Both the position numbers and the translations under genes were made by a program. Positions 18,101 through 26,448 of a stretch of 64,000 nt of DNA are shown one piece after another. Position 1 is the first letter of the stretch, and each line of letters opens with the position of its first letter. Origin of the DNA: Pandoraea communis. Its GTDB lineage: Bacteria > Pseudomonadota > Gammaproteobacteria > Burkholderiales > Burkholderiaceae. The DNA lies in the NCBI RefSeq assembly GCF_902459745.1, contig NZ_CABPSJ010000007.1, positions 124,001 through 188,000 on the forward strand, given 5' to 3'. The notes under the pieces are model-generated. The model had not been told where the DNA came from, searched no databases, and saw nothing but the letters and a program-made list of their open reading frames with translations.

Positions 18101-18703
18101 TTATGCGGCGTCGTCGGCCAGATCGTCCGTGGATGTCAGTCGCAGCAAATGCGTGCGTACGTCTTCGGGCCAACCGGCAATTCGTGCGCCAAGCGCGTCG
18201 AGATCCTGCGCAAAGAGGGCACGCGACGCTTCTTCGAAGTCGGGCAGATCACCTGCAATAGTCGACATGAAGTGATAGGCCCGCTCCTGTGCGCGGCGCA
18301 GCAGATCCCGTCCGGCATGCTTGCGGCGTGCTTCGTCCACCAGCTTGCGCAAGACGACGGATGCGCCGCCAGGCTGCGCGGCCAGCCAATCCCAATGACG
18401 CGGCAACAAGGTGACTTCACGCGCCACGACGCCAAGCTTGGGGCGGCCTCGTCCTTTGACGGCAGGCACATCGGATGCAGCGACGGCTGCGGCCGATGCG
18501 GGGTATCTCGCCCGTATGTCGGCGGCCGAGCCGCGCACATCGACGTCGCGCGTGTCTCCGGTCAGGTTGTCGAAAATCAGCACCGAGGCGTGCGGGTCGG
18601 CAATCATCGCCTGCTGATAGGCGATGGCCGCGTCGGCGAGCGAGCCCGACGCGATACGACGCATGTCGCGAAAGACGGTATATCCAAGGGAATTGGCAAG
18701 CAC
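18101..18703 (-). CDS. DUF2239 family protein
   Basis: A 200-aa protein of the uncharacterised DUF2239 family. Conserved segments include SVLIFDNLTGDTRDVDVRG, RGRPKLGVVAREVTLLPRHWDWLAAQPGGAS and LRRAQERAYHFMSTIAGDLPDFEEASRALFA. The central REVTLLPRHWDWL pattern is seen in several DUF2239 members and in some ribbon-helix-helix-like proteins. No signal peptide or membrane helix. Two tandem palindromic sites lie 41-88 bp upstream, so it is probably tightly regulated. Confidence 0.85.
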   Translation of the reverse strand: MLANSLGYTVFRDMRRIASGSLADAAIAYQQAMIADPHASVLIFDNLTGDTRDVDVRGSAADIRARYPASAAAVAASDVPAVKGRGRPKLGVVAREVTLLPRHWDWLAAQPGGASVVLRKLVDEARRKHAGRDLLRRAQERAYHFMSTIAGDLPDFEEASRALFAQDLDALGARIAGWPEDVRTHLLRLTSTDDLADDAA

Positions 18704-18743
18704 AGCAGACTCCGGTAGCGATAGGCGTATGTCGGTACCGGCG

Positions 18744-18791
18744 AATATTACCCGGATGTTATTCGAATTTCAATATTATCCGGGTAATATT
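18744..18791. promoter_or_regulatory. Tandem palindromic operators upstream of DUF2239
   Basis: Two 20-bp sites repeat in the same orientation with a 28-bp period: AATATTACCCGGATGTTATT at 18744 and the perfect 7-6-7 palindrome AATATTATCCGGGTAATATT at 18772. Together they also form a perfect 14-bp inverted repeat with a 20-nt spacer. They fill the gap between hipA's 3' end and the DUF2239 start and should cover its promoter. The binding protein is unknown. Confidence 0.7.
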
Positions 18792-18825
18792 TTCTGTGGA
18801 GAGGCGCGCCAGGTGCGGGTGGAAT

Positions 18826-20121
18826 TCAGGCTGTGAGGGCGACACCGCCGTTCAGGCGTTCAAGCACGGTGGCGCGCACGGCTTTCGGTGCTTCGCCGAG
18901 CAGCGCAGGCCACTTGGCCTGCGCCTCGCGGACGGTCTCCCGTGCGATGGTCGTCAACCGGCTGACGCGAAGGAGTCCGGCGCCCCGGAGCAAACCTTCC
19001 AGGGCGTTCCAGTCGAAGGCGCGCAGTGTTTTGTCGATGGCCCGGTTCACCCCGTAGTGCGATTCGGGGACATCGAGGAAGAAGGCGGCGACGCACACCG
19101 GGTCGTACACCGGCGCCAATTGCGGCGTATGGGCGTCGGGATAGGTCAGCGCCCAGTTCTTGAGGTGGGCGTCGGTATTGCCGAGCAGGATGAAAGCGAT
19201 CAGGCGGCGCAGGAACTCGCGCACGTCGCGCACCGGCTCGCCGGACAGTTGGTCGAGCACTCGCAGCATGGTCGTGTAGTCGGTATCGAGCCCGCGCCCG
19301 TACTTGCTGCGCGGTGGGTATTGCAGCACTTGTGCGAATTCCTCCATGTGCACGCGGCGTCCGTTGGGCAGACGGTCGAAGCGGGGGACGGCGAGGATAT
19401 GTTCGAACGGCACCTGCTCAGGCAAGTCGGCATCGCGTCGCGAGATGATCTCTGCCTTCGCGCAATCCAGATCGAGGGCTTCGCATAGCCGATAGCCCGT
19501 GAATTCGTTTTCGACCAGATCCGGGTGACGTGTGGTCGGCAGCTTGAGAATGACCGAGCCCGCGCGTCCCTGGCGTTTGACGATATAGCGCCGGCCGTCA
19601 CGAATGGCGGAGAACTTGGTGACCACGCCGGGCAGCGAGGCAGCGTCTTCCACCGGTGTGTCGACGAAACCCGGCTCCACCATTTCGAGACCAAGGGCCG
19701 TGTGCCAGCGGTGGACAACGTCCGGAACGCCTTCTCGTGCCGGCACGGGTTCGACTTCGAGCGCGCCCATCAAATCGTGACCGGCCGCGGCGAGCAGCTC
19801 GAACTCGTCGTCCGGGCTGCAACGGCGCTCGGCGGCGAGGCGTTCGCGGTTATGGCCTTCCGGCAGCAGATTCTCGAAATAGACCGGCCAGCGGCCGTCG
19901 GTGCGCACCAGACGAGCATCTTGCGGCGACGCGAGAATCTCCCGTGTCGCGGCCTCGTTGGCGCCGCGATAGGCCAGCGAGAGCACCGGACGCCGGGCAT
20001 CGGCGATGTAATCCTCGTCGAACGACATGCGCAGAATGTCACCGTATTGCGAGAGATAGCCGATGGCGCGACGCGTCCCGTCGGGCATGTGCAGATAGGC
20101 GCGCAGATATTTGATGTTCAT
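18826..20121 (-). CDS. hipA: HipA-family serine/threonine kinase toxin
   Basis: A 431-aa toxin. The N-terminal HipA_N/couple_hipA part (residues 1-120: RRAIGYLSQYGDILRMSFDEDY, PVYFENLLPEG) precedes the kinase core: YIVKRQGRAGSVILKLPT (ATP-binding Lys), VPRFDRLPNGRRVHMEEFAQVL, GNTDAHLKNWAL (catalytic Asp, Asn) and YDPVCV (DFG-like metal site). All catalytic motifs are intact and the length is near E. coli HipA (440 aa). HipA kinases phosphorylate tRNA synthetases and induce dormancy. It starts 27 bp after hipB, the canonical antitoxin-first order. Confidence 0.9.
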   Translation of the reverse strand: MNIKYLRAYLHMPDGTRRAIGYLSQYGDILRMSFDEDYIADARRPVLSLAYRGANEAATREILASPQDARLVRTDGRWPVYFENLLPEGHNRERLAAERRCSPDDEFELLAAAGHDLMGALEVEPVPAREGVPDVVHRWHTALGLEMVEPGFVDTPVEDAASLPGVVTKFSAIRDGRRYIVKRQGRAGSVILKLPTTRHPDLVENEFTGYRLCEALDLDCAKAEIISRRDADLPEQVPFEHILAVPRFDRLPNGRRVHMEEFAQVLQYPPRSKYGRGLDTDYTTMLRVLDQLSGEPVRDVREFLRRLIAFILLGNTDAHLKNWALTYPDAHTPQLAPVYDPVCVAAFFLDVPESHYGVNRAIDKTLRAFDWNALEGLLRGAGLLRVSRLTTIARETVREAQAKWPALLGEAPKAVRATVLERLNGGVALTA

Positions 20122-20148
20122 GGACAGAGATCCGGGGGCCTGGGCGGT

Positions 20149-20445
20149 TTAGCGGGCGAGCGTCTCGACGATGGAGGGCGGGGCGGAAACACCGCTGGGT
20201 TGCGCGAGGTATTTACCGCCGGAGCGAAGAAACGACTCGACTTCCTGCCGCAAACTGGCCGGCACGAGCATGGGCTCGAGTCCGAGGGCGCGCGCTGTTT
20301 CCAGCACGGTCGACATGCGCGGGTCGAGTGCGCCGGACTCCATTTTTTGTACCGTCATGCGAGACAGCCCGGCGCGATCGGCCAGCTCCGCTTGCGTCAT
20401 GGCGGCTTCCTTGCGTGCCGCCACCAGCGATTCCATGAAGCTCAT
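20149..20445 (-). CDS. hipB: HipB-type XRE antitoxin
   Basis: A 98-aa helix-turn-helix protein (AAMTQAELADRAGLSRMTVQKMESGALDPRMSTVLETARALGL, residues about 14-56) with a C-terminal tail ending FLRSGGKYLAQP...SIVETLAR. The first gene of the hipBA operon, it should neutralise HipA and repress the operon through inverted repeats upstream (20470-20488). Confidence 0.88.
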   Translation of the reverse strand: MSFMESLVAARKEAAMTQAELADRAGLSRMTVQKMESGALDPRMSTVLETARALGLEPMLVPASLRQEVESFLRSGGKYLAQPSGVSAPPSIVETLAR

Positions 20446-20469
20446 AATGATGTGCTTTTATCGGAAAAT

Positions 20470-20488
20470 GATGCTTTATCTTAGCATC
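20470..20488. promoter_or_regulatory. Candidate HipB operator
   Basis: Inverted repeat GATGCT-N7-AGCATC, 25 bp upstream of the hipB start. HipB-type regulators bind short palindromes with a similar spacer; assignment to HipB is inference. Confidence 0.5.
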
Positions 20489-20508
20489 TCGCCAGGCAAT
20501 TTTCCATG

Positions 20509-20532
20509 AAAAGCTAATGAAAATTAGCTTTT
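20509..20532. repeat. AT-rich perfect inverted repeat between arfB and hipB
   Basis: Arms AAAAGCTAAT and ATTAGCTTTT surround 4 nt, 28 bp past the arfB stop and 64 bp before hipB. It may be a second HipB site or mark the end of the arfB transcript. A U-tract after the hairpin is missing on the minus strand. Confidence 0.55.
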
Positions 20533-20559
20533 GTGAAAAAAAGATAATTGTACTTATCT

Positions 20560-20976
20560 CTAATCTTCGCGACCGGAGAAGATCTTCCCTCGTGACGCCT
20601 TGACGCGAGAGCGGCCCTGCTTGGCATCCCGGCGGCGCATCTGGCTGCCGAGGGTGGGGCGGGTCGGAACGCGGCGGCGAGGCGGGACGGCTGCAGCATC
20701 GACCAGCGCTTGCAGGCGCGCAAGTGCATCGGCCCGGTTGAGTTCCTGTGACCGATGTTGCTGTGCCTTGATGACGACGATGCCGTCCTGAGTGATGCGG
20801 TGATCCGGCCGGGAGAGCAGGCGGAATTTGACATCGTCAGGCAACGACGAGCGCATCACATCGAAGCGGAGATGGATGGCGCTGGAAACTTTGTTGACGT
20901 TCTGACCACCGGCACCCTGCGCGCGCATGGCGGTGAGTTCGATGTCTTCGGGGGCGATAAGAATGCGACGGTTCAT
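20560..20976 (-). CDS. arfB: Alternative ribosome-rescue factor ArfB (peptidyl-tRNA hydrolase)
   Basis: A 138-aa protein with the release-factor catalytic loop AQGAGGQNVNKVSSAIHLRFD (GGQ about residues 23-25), a QHRSQELNRADALARL helix and the basic C-terminal tail (RRRDAKQGRSRVKASRGKI) that senses an empty mRNA channel. It hydrolyses peptidyl-tRNA on stalled ribosomes. Length and architecture match E. coli YaeJ/ArfB (140 aa). It is monocistronic or reads into hipBA. Confidence 0.95.
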   Translation of the reverse strand: MNRRILIAPEDIELTAMRAQGAGGQNVNKVSSAIHLRFDVMRSSLPDDVKFRLLSRPDHRITQDGIVVIKAQQHRSQELNRADALARLQALVDAAAVPPRRRVPTRPTLGSQMRRRDAKQGRSRVKASRGKIFSGRED

Positions 20977-21093
20977 GCGACAAGGATAACGTTCTCGCCG
21001 TCCAGCCTACAAGCGCGCCCGACCCAGGGCGCCGGAAGGCGCGTCCGACGCCATCAGACCCACGTCCCATCGGTAGCCGGATAGTGATTCGGA

Positions 21094-21114
21094 ATGCAAA
21101 TCGTCGATTTGCAT
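21094..21114. promoter_or_regulatory. Perfect 10-1-10 palindrome upstream of arfB
   Basis: ATGCAAATCG, one T, then CGATTTGCAT. It lies 118 bp upstream of arfB in the 532-bp gap 20977-21508, which otherwise holds an orphan terminator and no recognisable protein gene. It is an unusually perfect operator-like site for an unknown regulator. Confidence 0.5.
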
Positions 21115-21390
21115 ACGCCTCATCCGAACGGATTAAGAATTACTTGAATATCCTGAGTAATTTCGTAACAACTTGTGTCGTCCTTTGGCGATGAGGCGAT
21201 TCTATTTCAGCGTCGAGCCGGGAAAATGGTTGATCTACATCAAGACACGCGGCTTTTCTTTCCCATGGATAGGGCAATCAGAGGTGTCATAAGGAAATTC
21301 TCAAGGCGCATTTGAATAGTGTATGACGACGCCGACGCCTGATATGTAACTCATAATTACATTGCAATTTGAAATATTTTGTTACTATCC

Positions 21391-21412
21391 AACCCGAAAC
21401 ATTCGGGTTTTT
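21391..21412 (+). terminator. Orphan rho-independent terminator in an intergenic region
   Basis: AACCCGAA-ACA-TTCGGGTT followed by TTT on the plus strand, 97 bp before the next plus-strand gene. No plus-strand gene ends upstream within 6 kb, so it may terminate a small RNA or act as a leader attenuator. Confidence 0.55.
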
Positions 21413-21508
21413 ACCGAGCCATGTCGGGACCGACGTGTTTCTTTGGATAATTAACTAATTGCGATCCTGATGCAGGAATCGCATTCGTCGATAACAAAGG
21501 GATTCACC

Positions 21509-22120
21509 ATGAAGCTTACGCAAGCCATGATTCTTGCCGGACTGTTGTCGCTTGGTACGGTGGCGCATGCGCAGGATGCGGCGCGACCGGCGCCGATCGT
21601 GAAGGGTGGCATAGTCGAATTCGGTACGACGTTGCTCGGCGTCGACGCCAAGAACCGCACTATTCAAGTGGCCGACGACCACGGCAAGCCTGTGACTTTA
21701 GTGGTCGGGCCGGAGGTGCGCAACTTCGATCAGATGCGCAAGGGCGACAAGGTAGTTGTGGCGTATGAGCGTTCTGTGGCCATTTCCGTCGCACCGGGCG
21801 ACGGCATTCGCAGCCGGGTTGTCACGGAAGCGGCCGATCGTGCCGCACTGGGACAGCGTCCGGCGGCCGACGCCGCACGAAACCTGAAAGTCGTCGCTAC
21901 CGTCCAGCGTATCGACCGCAATTCAAATGTCGTGACGCTGCGTGGACCGTCGCGCACCGTCGACATTGCTGTCAGCGATCCGAAGTTGCTCGAAGGCGTG
22001 AAGGTCGGCGATTCCGTCACGGTGAACTACACCGAGGCAGTTGCGATCGCCGTCACGCAGGATCCGGCTGCCAAGCGTAAGTGGGTGCCGCCGGTTCCTG
22101 CGCCGGCACCGAAGCCCTGA
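21509..22120 (+). CDS. Hypothetical periplasmic protein with two beta-rich repeats
   Basis: A 203-aa protein with a Sec signal peptide (MKLTQAMILAGLLSLGTVAHA) and ATG after AAAGGGA. The mature part has two similar halves: AKNRTIQVADDHGKPVTLVVGPEVRNFDQMRKGDKVVVAYERSVAISV and RNSNVVTLRGPSRTVDIAVSDPKLLEGVKVGDSVTVNYTEAVAIAV. Each resembles a small OB-like beta domain with a GD-hairpin. The C-terminus is Pro/Ala-rich. No specific family or function is assigned. Confidence 0.8.
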   Translation: MKLTQAMILAGLLSLGTVAHAQDAARPAPIVKGGIVEFGTTLLGVDAKNRTIQVADDHGKPVTLVVGPEVRNFDQMRKGDKVVVAYERSVAISVAPGDGIRSRVVTEAADRAALGQRPAADAARNLKVVATVQRIDRNSNVVTLRGPSRTVDIAVSDPKLLEGVKVGDSVTVNYTEAVAIAVTQDPAAKRKWVPPVPAPAPKP

Positions 22121-22249
22121 GTTGAACAAGGGGATTGTCTGACGCACGATGCGTCCGCTGTCGCCTTGACCGCAGCGTTGCCGACGTCGCCAGTCATGGC
22201 GCGTCGGCACGCGCCGCCCGCCGGATACGGCAAGCAACCGGAGATCGCG

Positions 22250-22822
22250 ATGGCACGTTCCGCCTTGAAGTTCGACGATGCAACCTACGCTGCCTTGCTC
22301 GCGGCTGCGCGGGATGCCGACGCGGCTCATCCTCACGACAATCCCGCCTTTCTCGATGCATTTTTCGTAGAGGCATGGAAAGTCACACACCGCATTTATG
22401 GCGCGCAGACATACCTGCGCTTCATTGCGCAGGCGGGTGTCACACGTCGCCCGAGTGCCAGTACGGTGCAGAAAGCCATCGTACGTGCCCGGGCGGTGTA
22501 CGAAGTGCCGGCCGTCCCGTCGCTTGGATCACTGCTGTCAGCCGGCCAGTCTGCGTGGGCACAGAAGCTTGAACAGAATCTGGCGAGTGCCTTGACGTTG
22601 TTCCACACGATACCGGGGGCTCACAATCCGGCCACCGATGCCGTGACCGATGCTGCAGACGCCATGCGGCGAGTGCAGGATCTCGAGCGTGAGAATCTCG
22701 AGCTGCGTGCACGTCTTGCACAGATGACCGTCGCGGCGGCGTATGCGCGCGAAGCGCTGACGGTTTTCGCGCCCCAAGCCATTCAGCAAGTTGTCGGGGC
22801 TCAAGGGCGTCAGGGCGTCTGA
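22250..22822 (+). CDS. Hypothetical protein with C-terminal coiled coil
   Basis: A 190-aa protein starting at the ATG at 22250 (GGAG 6 bp upstream); an in-frame ATG at 22196 is possible. Residues about 25-75 (FLDAFFVEAWKVTHRIYGAQTYLRFIAQAGVTRRPSASTVQKAIVRA) look helical, loosely like KfrA-type N-terminal DNA-binding regions. MRRVQDLERENLELRARLAQM is a coiled coil. No signal peptide. It overlaps the convergent sensor kinase by 13 bp. Function not recognised. Confidence 0.65.
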   Translation: MARSALKFDDATYAALLAAARDADAAHPHDNPAFLDAFFVEAWKVTHRIYGAQTYLRFIAQAGVTRRPSASTVQKAIVRARAVYEVPAVPSLGSLLSAGQSAWAQKLEQNLASALTLFHTIPGAHNPATDAVTDAADAMRRVQDLERENLELRARLAQMTVAAAYAREALTVFAPQAIQQVVGAQGRQGV

Positions 22823-24273
22823 CGCACGAAGGAAGACGACGGTGCCGTTGCGCCGTCGTGGCTCTGAGACGGTTCGGCATCGAAGGGGGGTGTGCCGGCT
22901 TTCCGGCCGGTGGACACCGAGAAACCGAATGTGTTGAGTCCATCTTTGCTGCGGGCCCAGACGGTGCCGCCGTGCATTTCGGCAATCGCCTTGACGATGG
23001 CCAGCCCCAATCCATGATTCTCGCGGCTGTTCGTGCGCGACGGCTCTGCCCGGTAGAAGCGATCGAACAAGTGCCGCAGCACGTCGGGCGAAATTGGCCT
23101 GCCGGGGTTGGTGACTTCGATGTTCACCTGACGGGCGTCATCCGCTTTGGACGAGATCCGGACGTCGATATTGGCGCCTGACGCACAATGCTCGACGGCG
23201 TTCATCACCAGATTGGCCAGCGCGCGCCCGAACAGCGCCTTGTTCACGTGCGCGACGGCGCTGCCATGCAGACGGGCCGTCGCATGGGCTTCTTCCAGCG
23301 GAATCTCCAGAAACTCCAGCGTGTGCACAGCTTCACTGGAGAGCGACACGGCCGTGAGCCCTGTCGCGCGCTCACCCTGATCGGCGCGCGAGAGGAACAG
23401 CATGTCGTTGATGATCGTGCGCATGCGGCCCAACTCTTCCAGATTCGATTGCAGTAACGCGCGCAAATCCTCAACGGGTCGCTCGCGCGTGAGCGCCACC
23501 TCCGTTTGCCCGATCAGGATGGTTACCGGTGTACGCAGCTCGTGCGCCACGTCGGCATTGAACGACTCCAGCCGCTCATACGCGCTGTCGAGCCGGGCCA
23601 GCGCGCCATTGAACGAGTGCGTCAAATCGTCGAGTTCGACAGGCAACGAGCGTGTATCGAGCCGCTGCGATCGGTTGTCGGGGCTGATTTCGGAGGCTTC
23701 TCGTGTGAGCCGCGTGAGTGGCGCCAGGCCCAGACGCGTTACGGAATAGCTAAGCAGCAGCACGCCAAGACTGCCGAGGGCGGAGAGCGCCGCGAGGCCC
23801 AGGCCGAAGGCGCGCAGCGTGCGTTCGTTCGGCGAATAGCTGGCGGCAACCTGCAGGGCGACGGCCGGCCGCGAGCCATAGGGCGGCAGGATTTCGCGTG
23901 TGGTCAGCATGTCGTCGCCGCCGCTGTCGGGTGTTAACCGCACGTAGCCGTTGGACAGGCGTTTGACGAACATGCCGCTCACCGGCGTGCCGAACGTGTA
24001 TTTCGGGTCGTCGCTCGTCACGGCGTAGGTCGTGGTGCCGTCGCGCGGTGTCATGTCGCTGAGTTTTTCGCGAGCAATCTGCCACTTCTCCGGTGTGCCG
24101 CCGTGATAGACGATGATGTGGGCGATCTGTGCGCGGTCGTCGAGCGACTCGCGCAGATGCCGCTCCAGTTGCACGCGCAGCATCAGGTAAAGGGCGGCGC
24201 CTACCAGCGCGAACACCGACAGCGCCACAACGGCGAACATGGCGGCGAGGCGGCGGGAGATCGAATGTGTCAT
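22810..24273 (-). CDS. Sensor histidine kinase (CusS/heavy-metal sensor type)
   Basis: A 487-aa kinase with two membrane helices (about 10-35 and 165-190) enclosing a periplasmic sensor, then HAMP, the H-box ADVAHELRTPVTILIGQTEVAL, N-box NLVMNAVEHC and ATP lid GLGLAIVKAI. The layout fits heavy-metal sensor kinases of the CusS/IrlS group. A GTG four codons earlier (24285) is an alternative start. It is the last gene of the RND operon and would phosphorylate the regulator encoded just upstream. Confidence 0.92.
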   Translation of the reverse strand: MTHSISRRLAAMFAVVALSVFALVGAALYLMLRVQLERHLRESLDDRAQIAHIIVYHGGTPEKWQIAREKLSDMTPRDGTTTYAVTSDDPKYTFGTPVSGMFVKRLSNGYVRLTPDSGGDDMLTTREILPPYGSRPAVALQVAASYSPNERTLRAFGLGLAALSALGSLGVLLLSYSVTRLGLAPLTRLTREASEISPDNRSQRLDTRSLPVELDDLTHSFNGALARLDSAYERLESFNADVAHELRTPVTILIGQTEVALTRERPVEDLRALLQSNLEELGRMRTIINDMLFLSRADQGERATGLTAVSLSSEAVHTLEFLEIPLEEAHATARLHGSAVAHVNKALFGRALANLVMNAVEHCASGANIDVRISSKADDARQVNIEVTNPGRPISPDVLRHLFDRFYRAEPSRTNSRENHGLGLAIVKAIAEMHGGTVWARSKDGLNTFGFSVSTGRKAGTPPFDAEPSQSHDGATAPSSSFVRQTP

Positions 24274-24294
24274 GACGACGCTCACGCGCGGCGC

Positions 24295-24969
24295 TCAGGC
24301 CTCGCGCACCTCAAGCACATAGCCCATGCCGCGCACCGTGTGCAGCAGCTTGGTATGGAACGGCCCGTCGAGCTTGGCGCGCAGCCGCTTGATGGCGGTC
24401 TCGACAACGTTCGTGTGGCTGTCGAAATTGACGTCCCAGACCAGCTCGGTGATGGCGGTCTTGGACAGGATGTCGCCCTGCCGGCGAGCAAGCACCGAGA
24501 GCAACTGAAATTCCTTGGCGGTGAGGTCGAGCCGCTGACCGTCGCGTGTGGCCCGGCGGCCGATCAGGTCGACGTATAGGTCGCCGACCGAAATCAGCGT
24601 CGACTCCTGTACGCGCGTGCGGCGGGCGAGGGCGTGCAGACGCTCCACCAGCTCAATGAACGAAAAGGGCTTGGTCAGATAGTCGTCTGCGCCCTCGCGC
24701 AGGCCGCGCACGCGGTCGTTCACATGATCGCGGGCCGTGAGCATGATGACGGGTGTCGACTTGCGCTCGCGCAGCGAGCCGAGCACGGCGAAACCGTCAC
24801 GCTTGGGCAGCATGACATCGAGCACGATCACGTCGTAGTCGAACTCCAGCGCCAGATGCGTGCCTTCCTCGCCATCGAGCGCTACGTCGACCACCCAGCC
24901 TTGCTCGGTCAGCCCGGCGCGCAGATAGTCCACTACCTTGTGTTCGTCTTCAACGATCAGTACTTTCAT
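24295..24969 (-). CDS. OmpR-family response regulator (CusR/CopR-like)
   Basis: A 224-aa regulator. The receiver domain has acidic pocket EDE, phosphoacceptor Asp in VIVLDVMLPKRDG, Thr in MLTARD and Lys in LTKPFSF. The C-terminal winged helix includes LTAKEFQLLSVLARRQGDILSKTAI and NVVETAIKRLRAKLD. It lies 9 bp after the outer-membrane factor gene, so pump and regulator are co-transcribed. Direct repeats at 31119-31140 are a plausible target. Confidence 0.93.
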   Translation of the reverse strand: MKVLIVEDEHKVVDYLRAGLTEQGWVVDVALDGEEGTHLALEFDYDVIVLDVMLPKRDGFAVLGSLRERKSTPVIMLTARDHVNDRVRGLREGADDYLTKPFSFIELVERLHALARRTRVQESTLISVGDLYVDLIGRRATRDGQRLDLTAKEFQLLSVLARRQGDILSKTAITELVWDVNFDSHTNVVETAIKRLRAKLDGPFHTKLLHTVRGMGYVLEVREA

Positions 24970-24978
24970 GTCGCCACC

Positions 24979-26448
24979 TCATCTTTGCGCATTATACGAG
25001 TCAGAGGATGTGTCCGATGGCGGTAGCCAGCCGCCGCCCAGCGCCTTCACCAGTGCGACCGACAAGACGAGTTGCTGGCCGCGAATCTGAACGTCCTGCC
25101 GCTCGCTCGCCAGCAGCCCTTGCTGCGCCGTGATGACACTCAGGTACGCCGTGAGTCCCCCCGAATAGCGGTCGTTGGCCAGACTCAGGAGCCGCTGGCC
25201 GTCGACGACCGCCGCATGCGATTCGCGCGCGGCCGCGTCGAGCACCGACAAACCGGCTACGCCGTCTTGCACCTGCTGGAACGCGGTGAGCACCGTCTGC
25301 CGGTAGTTTGCTTCCACGGCACGGTATCCCGCACTCGCGAAGTCGACGCCGGCTTGACGCCGTCCGCCATCGAAGATCGCTTGCGTTGCGAGCGTGCCCA
25401 CGGTCCACAGCAGACTCGGCGCAGACAGCAAGTTGGCGAATTCCGTGCTTTGCCAGCCAATGCCGGGGTTGAGCGTCAGACTGGGGAAGAATGCGGCCTT
25501 GGCCACCCCGATCTGTGCATTCGCGGCCGCCATGCCGCGCTCGGCCGACGCCACATCCGGACGGCGTTGCAGGATATCGCTCGGCACGCCGAGCGGAATC
25601 GGCGGCAGCGTGCCCGACAACGCACCGGCCGGCACCGAGAACGCGGGGGCGGGCATCCCGACGAGCGCGGCAATCGCATGCTCGTATTGGTCGCGTTGTT
25701 GATGCAGCAGGCGCGCCTGCACTCGGGTGGTGTCGAGTTCCGATTGTTGCTGGAGAACATCCAGACCCGAAACGGCGCCGAGATCATGCTGTGCGCTCAC
25801 GTAGTCGAGTGCCTTTTGTTGCAGCGTGACCGATTCATCGAGCACCCGGATTTCGGCGTCGAGGGTGCGCAACTGGAAATAGGCGGTGGCGAGTTGTGTC
25901 GTGAGCACCAGGCGAGCGTTGGCCAGATCGTCGGCGGCCTGTTCGGCAGAGGCGCGTGCGCCTTCGACCTGACGGCGGATGCGGCCGAACAGGTCGGTGT
26001 CGTAGCTCACGCCGAGGCCGGCCTGCACGTTGTTCTGCACGGTGGACATGCTGGACGACGAGTAGCTCGTGACCGGACGGTTTGCCGAGATGCGCTGACG
26101 GGCCAGACCGAACGACGCATCGACTTCCGGAAGCCGTTGGGCCGAGATGCCGGACAGCGTCGCTTGCGCCTGATCGTAATGCGCTACGGCAGCAGCAAGT
26201 GTCTGGTTCTGTGCGAGCGCCTGCGTTTCAAGCGCGTCGAGCGCGGGCGCCTGGAACCCCTTCCACCAATCGGGCTGCAATGGCGCGTGCGACGGTTGCG
26301 CGAGCCGCCAGTATCCGTCGGTCTTCCAGCCGGGCGGGGTCGAGACTTCGGGGCGGCGATAGTCCGGGCCGACGGCGCAGGCCCCGAGCAGTGCGGTGAC
26401 GGCGAGCAGCGTTGCGCCGAGACGCGCGTTGCGCACGGACGTGTTCAC
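24979..26448 (-). CDS. RND efflux outer-membrane factor lipoprotein (NodT family)
   Basis: A 489-aa outer-membrane channel with lipobox LLGAC (Cys about 24), CAVGPDYRRPEVSTP, two OEP repeats and the motif LQRRPDVASAERGMAAANAQIGVAKAAFFPSLTL. Its ATG overlaps the adaptor stop (ATGA). It is the exit duct of the RND pump and only distantly similar to the factor at 1086-2627. Confidence 0.92.
   Translation of the reverse strand: MNTSVRNARLGATLLAVTALLGACAVGPDYRRPEVSTPPGWKTDGYWRLAQPSHAPLQPDWWKGFQAPALDALETQALAQNQTLAAAVAHYDQAQATLSGISAQRLPEVDASFGLARQRISANRPVTSYSSSSMSTVQNNVQAGLGVSYDTDLFGRIRRQVEGARASAEQAADDLANARLVLTTQLATAYFQLRTLDAEIRVLDESVTLQQKALDYVSAQHDLGAVSGLDVLQQQSELDTTRVQARLLHQQRDQYEHAIAALVGMPAPAFSVPAGALSGTLPPIPLGVPSDILQRRPDVASAERGMAAANAQIGVAKAAFFPSLTLNPGIGWQSTEFANLLSAPSLLWTVGTLATQAIFDGGRRQAGVDFASAGYRAVEANYRQTVLTAFQQVQDGVAGLSVLDAAARESHAAVVDGQRLLSLANDRYSGGLTAYLSVITAQQGLLASERQDVQIRGQQLVLSVALVKALGGGWLPPSDTSSDSYNAQR

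Noticed and set aside
16386-18173. Minus-strand frame of about 595 codons overlapping the MATE gene in another phase
   Set aside because: Composition is Arg/His/Ala-rich with no membrane pattern; MATE in the correct phase has 12 helices.
20509-20532. Considered as the arfB rho-independent terminator
   Set aside because: Hairpin is perfect but AT-rich and not followed by a U-tract on the minus strand; listed as a repeat.
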